Shown in pieces: positions 45,001 to 54,670 of a stretch of DNA of 64,000 nucleotides. This DNA comes from Ichthyophis bannanicus. Lineage: Eukaryota; Chordata; Amphibia; Gymnophiona; Ichthyophiidae. The notes beneath the pieces are model-generated. The model did not search any database. It saw nothing but the letters and a program-made list of their open reading frames with translations, and had not been told where the DNA came from. Within the stretch, counting starts at the first letter, position 1, and each line of letters opens with the position of its first letter. The translations under genes were made by a program, and so were the position numbers. The stretch lies in assembly GCA_033557465.1 (NCBI GenBank), contig CM066041.1:154665532-154729531 (forward strand), written 5' to 3'.

Positions 45001-45267
45001 GCTGCAGAGGGAGCCTGGGAAGCCCGCGTGAGGCCCCGGCTCCCTCTGCACAGCCTGCCAGCGTGAAGAACCTTTACCTTCCCGCTGGCGGCTGTTTCAA
45101 TGAAGCCGCGAATGCTGGGAAAGGTTAAAAGCAATGCCCTTTAACCTCTCGCGGCATTCGCGGCTTCATTGAAACAGCCGCCAGCATGAAGGTAAAGGCT
45201 CTTCACGCTGGCGGGCTGTGCAGAGGGAGCCGGGGCTTCGCGCGGGCTTCCCCGGCTCCCTCTGCAG
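45001..45267. repeat. Large GC-rich palindrome
   Basis: GCTGCAGAGGGAGCC at the left and GGCTCCCTCTGCAGC at the right bound arms of about 128 bp with few mismatches, centred near 45134 (GCATTCGCGGCTTCATTG and its inverse). Confidence 0.88.
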
Positions 45268-45269
45268 CA

Positions 45270-45333
45270 GTCCATTGAGCGAGAATGTGGTTCGCGCGGG
45301 GCCCTGTGCGAACAACATTCTCGCTCAATGGAC
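45270..45333. repeat. Second palindrome at the hAT right end
   Basis: GTCCATTGAGCGAGAATGT faces its inverse ending CATTCTCGCTCAATGGAC, with a GC-rich loop. It abuts the right terminal repeat. Confidence 0.88.
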
Positions 45334-46023
45334 GGGCCAGCCCTGCTCAGAGGACTGGAGAAGGGCACATGTGGTACCACTACACAAAAGCCGAAGTAAG
45401 GACGAGATTGAGAACTACAGGCCAGTTAATCTGACAAGTAAATTAATGGAAACGCTGCTAAAATATTGGATGGTGAGGTTTTTGGAATCCAATGGATTAC
45501 AGGAGGAAAGGCAGTATGGTTTTTTTAGAGCCAGTTCTTGTTAGACAAACCTGATTAATTTCTTTGATTGGATGACCAGAGGGTTGGGTTGAGGGAGAGC
45601 CCTAGATGTGCTGCACAGTAAAGCTTTTGACACTGTTCTGCACAAGGAACTTGTGATTAAATTGAGGCCCTAGAAATGGACCCTAGAGTGATTCATTGTT
45701 TGAGTGGGAGGTAACAAAGGGTACAGGTAAATGGAGCTCACTCTGAGGAGAACATTAGGAGTTGTGTGCCACAGGGATATGTCCTTGGTCCGATTTTTTT
45801 TAACATTATTTTAAGTGATGTTGTGGAAGAGCTATTGGGTAAGGTTTGCCTCTGAGGATGATATCAAAATCTGCAATAAGGTCGACATTCAGGAAGGTGT
45901 AAATAACATGAGGAGGGATGTAGAAAAGCTTGAAGAATGGTCAAGAATTTGACAGCTGAGATTTAATGGTAAAAATTCAGGGTCAAGTATTTGGGCTGCG
46001 AGAACACAAGGGAGTGGTACAGT

Positions 46024-46372
46024 CAATGTTCCCTCTAATTTTCTGTAGGCTGTGTGCGCATAAAATATCAGCTGTGCAGCTTTTGAGGGAAGGTTAAATT
46101 TTTGTGCGCCACATAACGACCCTCGAAGTTATATACTTTAAAATTTGACTACACGTCAAAATACAGTATGTACACCACATTGATTGCACTAGAAAATATT
46201 GTAGAACTTGTGAAAACTATAAATATACAACAACTTTTCAATTTTAAGAACGTCTGTGTTGTTTTCTATCAGAATCAGAACCGTAATTTTTGTGCGCTCT
46301 GTTGTAAAGTATGTGCGCTCACTCGGCAAGGTGTGTACGTGCGCACACGTGCACAGCTTAGAGGGAACAGTG
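46024..46372. repeat. hAT MITE with perfect 8-bp duplication
   Basis: CAATGTTCCCTCTAA at the left and TTAGAGGGAACAGTG at the right are its ends, with GCTGTG(T/C)GC blocks just inside. GGTACAGT flanks both sides (46016-46023 and 46373-46380). It is inserted in the CR1 RT. Confidence 0.92.
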
Positions 46373-46895
46373 GGTACAGTATAGGGGGTGAAGTACTTCT
46401 GTCTACAAAAGAAAAACAGGACCTGGGGGGTGATTGCTTCTGATGATCTTAAGGTGGCTAAACAGATAGAAAAGCTGACAGTGAAAGCCAGAAGGATGCT
46501 TGGGTGTAGAGGGAGAGAAATGGCCAGCAGAAAATAGGAAGTGATAGTGCCTCTGTATAAGTCTCTGGTGAGACTGAAAGAAAGCTCTGCAATGAGAGGT
46601 ATAGAATGACGGTGAAAGAGGATAGACTTAGGAGGATTCTGAAGAAATATTTCTTTATGGAAAGAATGGTAGATGCATGGAATAGCTTTCCAGTGGAGGT
46701 GGTAGAGATAAGGACTCTGTCTCAGTTCAAGAAGGCATGAGACAAACACAGAGGATCTCTAAGGGAAAAAAAGGATTGTAAAGCTTAGCCGTTGGTATGG
46801 AAGGACAGACAGGATAGGCCGTGTGGCCTTAATCTGCTGTCATTTTTCTCTTCCTGTATTTAATAGGAGAAGCTCTACAATCTGTTAACCCTTTT

Positions 46896-47148
46896 GGGCC
46901 TGATAATCAAAGACAGTTACACAGTTTGCAGACCTACAAACCGTGTAAATGCCCATTAGTGGGATATTCAGTGGCTGAATATCCGGGGTGGCCCCAGTTA
47001 GCATCGGGGCATGTAGCGGTAAGAAGCTAACCGGGCAGTGGCTCAATATCGGTTTGCTTCCGGGCTTTGCAGCTACCCTGCATATTCAATGCCGGTCACC
47101 GTTTATCACACTTCCAGGCCATGCAGCGCCACCGCTGAATATCGGGCC
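46896..47148. repeat. GATATTC-family MITE, copy 5
   Basis: Ends are GGGCCTGATAATCAAAG and GCTGAATATCGGGCC, with TTT on both sides (46893-46895, 47149-47151). The internal GTTTGCAGACCTACAAACCG block is a small palindrome. Confidence 0.72.
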
Positions 47149-47151
47149 TTT

Positions 47152-48813
47152 CCTTCACATTCTGAGTATCGACTGTTATCACTAGTTATTAGCAGTTAAA
47201 GCTTTTCTTCATTCTCCCTTTCCAGGGTGAAGTTATTCTTGCTTCCTAATCCCTGGGAACAGTGCAAGCAATTCGCAGGTCTAGGCATAAAGCTTTAAAC
47301 CCTTAAAAACAAAAGCCTCAAATACTTATTTGTACTCCTAGAGATGTAAAGATAAAGTGATATGAAGCCCAGTTTTGCATAGGGTGTGTAGAAAATAAAT
47401 GGGACATCCAGGTCCGGACATTCATACTTCTGCTGTGTATTTGACAAAAGGCTAGTTCAACATGGAGCTTTCTTTAAAACATATCTAACTCCACCATCAA
47501 AAACCATGTTGTAGGAAAAAAAGATGTGGCTGCCATGCAGGGCCTGAACTATGTTGTTTCCTGTCTCCCCAGGTTAAAGAGCCCTCTACAGAGAATTGTA
47601 ACCTGAGCTACAAGAAGGAACTGTGAGTTCTCTGAGGAGCAGAACTTCCTCCTGGTAAAGCTGGAGCTAGCTAATGAAATCACCTTTTAGAGACAGCGGG
47701 GGAGGTGCGGCTGCTGCTTTCATGTTTCTGCAAGGAAGGCCTAGGAGACTATCTGGGAGAATCTAGCAAGGTAAGCATAATCATTGAGAATAATTTAACT
47801 AGTGTGAGTCTGCAAATGAAACACCCAGCTCTTGAACAACAAACGCAATGTCCTAGTCTGTAGGAAGGTTTGCCAGACAGTGGGTATGCAAACAGAGAGC
47901 TCTTAGGCCTCGCCCCCCTCACATATATCTGTCACCTACCTTCAAACATTTTGCCGTAGAAAGAACCACTGTACCTGCATATCTTGACAGTGTCCATTGA
48001 GGACACTAATGCAATCACACTCCCAATCCCTGCAGCGCCACCATCCATAGCATAGGCCAAATGAGGAATGGTTTTCAGACGCTCATCTAGCAGAGATAAA
48101 AGGATAAGGGCTGAGGAAAGGGCAAGATTATCCCTTGGGTGAGCCCTAAGCAACCCAACGACATCAGCCTCCTTCCACATCCACGTCTTTCATGTAAATG
48201 TGCTTGGGGGGTGGGTGTTTGTTTATCTACAGACTGCTTTAAGTACTCCCCTCCTACCTTCCCATACTCCAGAAAACAAACTTTCCCCAGTTTCTAAAAC
48301 TCCCACCATCTGTTAGTCTGTTCACTTCTTCTTCTGCTGCTGGGTGCTGGAACTGTGCTGAAGGGATGGGAGAAATGGATGTAGGTGGTTGGGAAAGGGG
48401 AACACATGGTGGTGACCGAGGCTACCTCTTCTTAGATGCATGCTAAGGACTCTGAGAAAAAGGGAGCCAATGCATGGTAAAAGTTAATGGCATAGAGGGC
48501 TCTTGCCCCATATGCACTGATAAAGCAGTTGCAATGGATGACGTCATCTGTTGTCTGTGTGAGGCTCCGGCAGGGCCAGATTAAGGACTATCTGACAGGG
48601 GCCCCCTCTAAACCTTTGAGCCCTAGGTACCTGCTGGCCCAGCTCCATGCCTCACAGCAGTGGTACACCTGCAGCACAACATTTAGCTCTGCAGCCATGA
48701 GGAAAGGTGAAGCTCTGACTAGCTTGAGCATTTGAGGAGAGCTGGGGAGGGGAATAGTGGCCTAACGAGAGTCACAGACACAAAGGAAAAGCTATCAGGA
48801 ATCTGCTTATTAC
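47152..48813. other. Low-repeat stretch, no recognised gene
   Basis: The longest part of the window without an obvious repeat. It contains the exon-like segment at 47940-48110 and a few short frames; nothing else stands out. Confidence 0.4.
47940..48110 (-). other. Exon-like segment, 171 bp
   Basis: On the minus strand an open frame is preceded by a pyrimidine tract and CTTTCCTCAG (acceptor-like) and followed by GAAG then GTAGGTGAC (donor-like). Its length is a multiple of three, with the same phase (1) at both ends. The peptide includes LLSLLDERLKTIPHL and GGAAGIGSVIALV. I do not recognise a family. It could be chance. Confidence 0.22.
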
Positions 48814-49106
48814 TATAGGGGGGATATTCAGCGGCAGTGAATAGCGCTTGTAAAGTGGCCAGCCATTACTGCTAAAGTCTAACCGAGAATATTCAATGCT
48901 GCGGTCATATCTGGTCACCGGCATTGGCTATCTAGGTCACCACAGAACCTGGAGGCTAACCAGGCAGCGGCTCAAAATTGCTGCTGCCCGGCTAGCTTCT
49001 GTGGGTAACATTAGGCCAGCATTTACCCGTGTGTCACTAACTAGGCAGCAGCGATATTGAGCATGTTTGCAAACCGTGTAAATGCCTTTGAATATCCTTC
49101 CCTATA
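48814..49106. repeat. GATATTC-family repeat, copy 6
   Basis: CTATAGGGGGGATATTCAGC at the left pairs with TTTGAATATCCTTCCCTATA at the right. The interior carries the usual GGCTAACC and GAATATTC blocks. Confidence 0.72.
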
Positions 49107-49509
49107 AGTCTTTGCTTGAAGGGATGAGGACAATGTCATGTAGCCCACGTAGAATTCCCTAGTGTCTCAAAGCCTTTATGCATTCCAGGCCCTCTGGAGA
49201 ATCTGACCAATCTGCTACAGCAAGGACAGTGCAAGGATTAGAGGCACCCTAAGTGGGCCCTCAATCCTGCTGCCACCTCTCTCCAGAACCTGGCAATGGC
49301 ATTGAAACCATGACGCTGTGCTGCATTGTGGTTTCTGCCCTCTATGACCTGCTGCTTCTGCCCCCTCTGATGTAGACACCCCTCTATGTCGGAGGGAGGC
49401 AGAAGTGGCAGGTCATAAAGGCCAAGAACTATAATCAGGTGCCAGAGAATTCAGGTAAGCAATGCGTTGAGGTTTCAATGCCATTATTGCAACTGCAGGT
49501 CCCAGTGTG

Positions 49510-49830
49510 GGGTACATAAGAACATAAGATATGCCATACTGGGTCAGACCAAGGTCCATCAAGCCCAGTATCCTGTTTCCAACAGTGGCCAATCTAGGTC
49601 ATATGTACTAGCAGTTTCCCCAAAAGACACAGGTTCCGCAATGCTTGTACTGGGTCAAGCATTGATATCCTGGGTCCCTTCTTAATAATGGTTTATGGAC
49701 CTCTCCTCCAGGAACTTGTCCAAATCTTTTTTAAACCAAGCTACACTAACAGCCTTTACAACATCCTCCGGTAACAAATTCCAGAGTTTGATTACATGTT
49801 GAGTAGCGGGGCTGTCCTGGGACATCGGTG
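49510..49830 (-). pseudogene. CR1 C-terminus and 3' UTR (minus)
   Basis: The frame 49873-49682 reads HVIKLWNLLPEDVVKAVSVA and WFKKDLDKFLEERSINHY, the end of a CR1 ORF2. The 3' tail then reaches ATAAGAACATAAGATATGCC at 49516. Only the last 60 or so codons remain. Confidence 0.8.
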
Positions 49831-49838
49831 CTCTAGGC

Positions 49839-50019
49839 CAGGGGTCTCCAATTCCGGTCCTGGAGGGCCACAAACCAGCCAGGATGTCACTAATTAATAT
49901 GCATGAGGTAAATTTGAATACAATTGGGGCAGTACATGCAAATATATCTCATGCATATTCATTAGGGGCATCCTGACGACTGGTTTGTGGCCCTCCAGGA
50001 CCGTAATTGGAGACCCCTG
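49839..50019. repeat. hAT MITE, 181 bp
   Basis: CAGGGGTCTCCAATTCCGGT and its inverse ending GGAGACCCCTG, with long inner similarity (GGAGGGCCACAAACCAG). Flanks are CTCTAGGC (49831-49838) and CTCTTGGC (50020-50027), an 8-bp duplication with one mismatch. Confidence 0.9.
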
Positions 50020-50424
50020 CTCTTGGCGACCACCTAGTTTGATTAATGGAAGTGCTGACCTGGCTGTAGCAAGTTAGGCAGGACCTTGTTGAAGACTAAA
50101 TTAACGGCCATTCAGTGAAGATGGATTAATCCAGGGCATGACAAACCACAGGCGCCAGGTCACCATGGTGACTAAAAAGAATCGGAACTGGTGCCTGGGG
50201 CTCAGTATGATGTTGTCTGCCCATGGGAATCCCATCTCCCATGGGCAGAAGTTGTGCAAAGGGCCAGGAATCCCATCTCCCATGGGTGGAAGTGCTGTGT
50301 ACAGTGATCACGGCTCGGCCATGACCGGCACTGTCTGCCTCAGCTTGCAAATCTTTTTTGCAGTCTGGGACAGACAGCACCAGTCCTGGATGTGATCAGG
50401 GCCTTGTACAGCACTTTTGCCTGC

Positions 50425-52510
50425 AGGAAATTTATTTATTTAACATTTCATATATACCGTCTTTCAGTGGTATCAAGGCGGTTTACATTGAACACAACTG
50501 AACATAAATTACATAGAACATGGATATAACAATAATAATTACATGCTAATAATGAATTATATTACTGTCTAGGGAATAGGAGGAACAGGAACAGGGGAAA
50601 GGTTTAATCCTCAGACAATTAACTGTTTACAGTTTGAATGACATAGGGTCTAGTTCTGAGCGCATTTAGGTCATTTGGCTGTGAGGAAAGGTTAACAGTT
50701 TCTCCCATAACATTCTTGGAAAATGTGCATTTTAAGCTTCTTTCTGAAGCCCTTCATGTCAATTGTTGCTCTCAGTTTACTCGGAAGGGTATTCCCTAAG
50801 GTAGGTCTGTAAATGGAAAAGGTGTGTTGTCATGTTTCCTGTGTGCTGGATGTTTTATGCTTGGGGACATTAAGAAGGTTTGTGGTTTGGTCCCTTCTTG
50901 GTCTATTGTCTGGGAGCATGTGTATGAGGGACCATAAGCAGCCAGCAGTTGTTATGCATACTCTTGAAGGTGTTCATGATTGATTTATATTGTATTCGAG
51001 CTTGGCTGGGCAGCCAATGTAGCTCCTTTAATACTGGGGTGATATGTTCTTGTCTTGGTGTCCATGATATCATGCATGGTGCGGAGGTTTGGGCTATTTG
51101 GAGTGGGAGGAGTATACATTTTGGTAGTCCTTAGAGTATGGAGTTACAGTAATCCCAGACAGGGATGATGATTGCTTGGCAGACAGTGTGGATTAGATTG
51201 TGGTCCAATTACGGGCAGAAGTTGTGTAGAGTCTTTATTCTTTGCTATGTCGCTGCAGTTGCTTTCTTAATATGTGTTTGAAAATTCAGTTTCTGATCTA
51301 GTGTTACGCCAAGGTATTTGACTTCAAGCTTGATAGGGATATCGTAGTTGTTGAATGTGCGTTTCTCTGGTGGAATGTAGGTGGGGTCTCTGTTAAACAG
51401 CTGTACTTCTGTTTTGCTCAAATTGTGTAAGCCCATCATCATGTAATCCTGTGTTCCCAAAAGATATGGCAGATGGGCTGCATGTATAGGTTAAATAAAA
51501 GGGCTGATAGAGCTGATCCTTGTGGCAGTCCTTGGTGTGCTTGAAATGGCCTTGAGGTCTTGTTTTGCAGTTTAGCCTGTTGCGTGCGGTCGGATAAGTG
51601 TGAGTGGATCCATCTTAAGGATATCCCATTTACTCCAATTTCTACAAGGCGAGCAAGGAGTCTTCTGTGGTTTACGGAGTCAAAGGCCACTAAGATGTTT
51701 ATGAAAATAAGGATGAATGCCTGTTTGGATCTTTCAGTTCCTTTAAGCAAGCTATCAAGGAGGGAAGTCAGAAGCATTTCAGTATCATAATTTTGTCAAA
51801 ACCTGTGATGTTGGTCATCGAGAGGTGCATTTGACTCTACATATTCCTGGAGCTGAACGGCTTTCTCTACTATTTTCGCTAGGAGAGGGATACTAGAAAT
51901 GGGTCTGTAAGATGTGGGTAGGGCAGGGTCGGCTATAGCATTCTTCAGGGTGGGCCTGACTGAGGAAGCCTTTAGGTTAGTTGGCATCAGCCCTTGGTGA
52001 GGGAAGAGTTTATTATTTTGAGCAGTGGTAAGGATAGTTCTTTCCTGGCTGTTTTAATCCATGCGGTTGGTGGTGAAGTGGTGGTGTTCATCATGGAGGG
52101 AATTTGATCTAGTTGTATTTTTGATATTGAAGTAAACAGAATCCAGTTTGGTGAGCTGTTGGCTGTGTTTGTAGGTAGTTGCTCTAGTTCTATTGTATCT
52201 TTAGCACAAGGGAATTTGTTCTGGAGGTAGGAGGCATATTTCTGTGGGTTCAAACTTAGGCCTTTTGGAGTAGGAGGAGCTTGTATGAGTGACTTGATGA
52301 TTTCGAACAGTTCTCTAGGCTGATTGAGAGACTTGAAAACAAGGTTACTATGATATTCTCGTTTTCTTTGGTTTATCAGTTTATTGTAGTCTTCTTGCTT
52401 GGCGGAGTATTCTCTTTGATGTTTGGGATCTTGTGTTCTTTGCCATCTATGTTTAAGTTGCCTCAGTTTGTGTTTTGCTTCTTTTATATCTTTTGAGTAC
52501 TAGAGTGCTG
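50425..52510 (-). pseudogene. L2-like LINE ORF2 (minus)
   Basis: Reading from 52510 down: a basic helix (RKREYHSNLVFKSLNQPREL), NPQKYASYLQNKF, then ALPTSYRPISSIPLLAKIVE (RT fingers), VAFDSVNHRRLLARL (palm Asp), HQGLPQGSALSALLFNLYM (RT motif B-like), a gap where YADD should be, then LNLSKTEVQLFNRD-like text and YLGVTLDQKLNFQTHIKK. The 3' UTR ends at a TTTATTTATTT run (50430, reverse of the poly-A tail). The missing catalytic motif and frame breaks make it dead. Confidence 0.85.
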
Positions 52511-52749
52511 AAGTGCTTCGCTTCGATGCACGTTTTGGCAGGAGTACTGCGAATGTAGTTATCAGATTATTCCAATCATCGACTAGTTTTGTGAGATCTG
52601 TTGAGGATGATTCTATTAGAGGTATGAGGTGTTCAAGGACTGTGCATTCCCTGGGGTTGGGGTTCCCTTTTTTGGTTAGTCTTGAGCAACAGGAGATCGA
52701 AAGAAATGGGACGCTGCGGGCATCCAGCGCAGGTTCACTTCTGCTTATC

Positions 52750-53125
52750 TCTAAAAGTTAGAGGTAGGGGGAGTTTGCTGCATAGAAGGTAAAAAATGTA
52801 AAGGAGCAGGGAAGGGGGTGAGTGCAAAGGAGGAGGGAGAAGGGGAAAGAGTCTGGGATGGAAAACAGAGTGAGAGAGGTGGAAGAATGAGGGAGGAGGG
52901 AAGCGTGCAAAGAGCTGGAGGTGAATTCATGGGAAGTAAAGAGCAGAAAGTGTTTGTACAAAAGGGTACCCCTTTCCCACCACACACATGCAGGCACCGC
53001 ACCCCACCCCAGCAGCACACACTCACATGTACAGGGACCTCACCCCCATCACCATGCAGACAGACACCAGGTACCCCAGCCCAGCACCAGACACACAGAG
53101 ACACCCCAGCTCCGCACCTCACAGA
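52750..53125. repeat. Low-complexity purine and CA/CCA-rich tracts
   Basis: GA-rich to 52940, then ACACC/CAGCAC-rich to 53120. Frames on both strands are compositional artefacts. Confidence 0.7.
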
Positions 53126-53129
53126 GTTC

Positions 53130-54670
53130 CAGAGATGATCCAGGAAACTACAGACCAGTGAGCCTGACATCAGCATCAGGAAAAATGGTAGAAACCATTG
53201 TAAAGAATAAAATTATTGAACATATAGATAGTCATGCTTTAAAGAGAGAAAGCCAAGGAAAATCTTGTCTTACTAATATGTTATATATTTTATGAGGGTG
53301 TGAATAGACAAGTAGATAAGGTGAGCCGATTGATATAGTGTATCTGGATTTTCAGAAAGCCTTTAGCAAGGTACCTCATGAGAGACTCTTGGCGAAATTA
53401 AAAGGTCATGGCATAGAAGTCTGTGGAACCCTTATCCCTTTATCTGTGATAGATCAGTGTTCTGGTTTGAAAATTGGACTTACATTAGCCATTTTCCAAT
53501 CCTCAGGTACTACAGATGATTTTAATGATAGTTTACAGATTACTAATAGTAGGTCTGCAATCTCATATTTCAGTTCTTTCAACACCTTTGGATGACTATC
53601 ATCTGGTCAGGGTGATTAGCTACTCTTCAATTTATCAAACAATTGTAATACATCCTCCCATTGTGAATCAGGAACTGGTTAAAAGATAGAATACAGAGAT
53701 TAGGGCTAAATGGCCAATTTTCTCAATGGAGAAAGGTGAATGGTGGCGTACCTCAGGGATCTATGCTGGTTCTGCTGCTTTTTAATATATTCATAAATGA
53801 CCTGGAAATGGAAATAACGAGTGAGGTGATCAAATCTGCAAATGACACAAAATTATTTAAAGTTGTTAAAACACAAGAGGATTGTGAAAAATTGCAAGAG
53901 GACCTTAATAAAATGGGAGACTAGGCATCCAAATAGGAGATGAAATTTAATGTGGACAAGCGCAAAGTTATGCACGTAGGGAAGAACAACCCAAACTACA
54001 TGATGCAAGGTTCCACATTAGGAACTAACATCATGGAAAAGGATTTAGATATCATCGTGGAGAATGGCAGCCAAGAAAGCAAATGCAATGCTAGTAATTA
54101 TAAGGAAAGGAAATTGAGAAGAGATCAAAGGATTTTATAATACCTCAGTATCGTTCCATAGTGCGACCAAACCTTGAATATTGTGTGCAATTCTGGTCAC
54201 CATCTCTTAAAAAGGATATAGCAGAATTAGAAAAGGTACAAAGGAGAGCCACCAAAATGGTTAAAGGGATGGAAGAAAACCCCTACAAGGAAAGGCTTAA
54301 AAGGTTAGGGCTCTTCAAATTGAAAAAAGATGGCTGAGGGGAGATATGATAGAGATCTATAAAATAATGACTGGAAATGAACAGGTAAACATAGATTGGT
54401 TGTTTACTTCTTTAGATGGTAGGGGACATGCAATGAAGCTATAATATAGTCCATTTAAGACTAATTGGAGAAAATAGTTTTTTCACTCAACGCATAATCA
54501 AACTCTGGAATTTGTTACAGGAAGATGTAGTAAAAGGTGTTATAACTGTGTTTAAAAAAGGTTTGGACAAGTTCCTGAAGGAAAAGTCCATAAACCATTA
54601 TTAAGGAGAACCAGGGAAGTCCACTGTTTACCCCTGGATAAGCAATGTCGAATGTGTGTACCTTTCTCAG
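53130..54670 (+). pseudogene. CR1 ORF2 with an internal inverted segment
   Basis: Plus strand: DDPGNYRPVSLTSASGKMVE, KGKSCLTN-like, DFQKAFSKVPHERLLAKLKG (to about 53430). A minus-strand segment follows, then plus again: NWLKDRIQRLGLNGQF, GGVPQGSMLVLLLFNIFIND (motif B), SANDTKLF (YADDTKLF degraded; the catalytic pair is partly lost), MKFNVDKRKVMHVGKNN, KDIAELEKVQRRATKMVKG-like, and KLWNLLQEDVVK-like to 54600. The 3' UTR goes to about 54670. Frame breaks throughout. Confidence 0.85.
53430..53680 (-). repeat. Inverted CR1 segment
   Basis: Read on the minus strand it gives HPKVLKELKYEIADLLL, LSLKSSVVPEDWKMANVSPI and FKP, the CR1 RT stretch that normally lies just before DPGNYRPVSL. It sits inverted between AKLKGHGIE and the WLKDRIQR block. 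Confidence 0.85.

Larger units (their letters stand above)
41498..45345. mobile_element. hAT-type transposon carrying a C-rich satellite
   Basis: The ends CAGGGGCGGCCC and GGGCCAGCCCTG are imperfect inverted repeats, flanked by a perfect 8-bp duplication. Removing it with one duplication copy fuses the CR1 reading GVVSE to DWRR without a gap. No transposase domain is visible, so it looks non-autonomous. The interior holds AT-rich DNA (41500-42480), the satellite (42500-44975) and two palindromes (45001-45333). A short minus-strand frame (42226-42032, MDSSQKTQRNQKKV) has no known match for me. Confidence 0.85.
41241..46862 (+). pseudogene. CR1 ORF2 reverse transcriptase with two hAT insertions
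   Basis: Pieces in order: SVFTDERLGM, WPDGIHPRVLKELRK and LVNASLESGVVSE (to 41497); then after the hAT, DWRRAHVVPLHK, IENYRPVNLTSKLMETLLK, QYGFFRASSC and AFDTVLHKELVIKL (45354-46016); then after the MITE, TKEKQDLGG, VAKQIEKLTVKARRMLGCRG and EVIVPLYKSLVRLKE. A short deletion follows and the C-terminal end runs to 46780, with a 3' UTR to about 46862. Multiple frameshifts. The catalytic YADD region is degraded (GSGKVCL-DDIKI). Confidence 0.85.

Noticed and set aside
43025..45031. Long open frames (562, 433 and 393 codons plus; up to 184 minus) as proline-rich or Trp/Gly-rich proteins
   Set aside because: All are translations of the same C-rich tandem repeat in different frames and strands, with no start context or domain.
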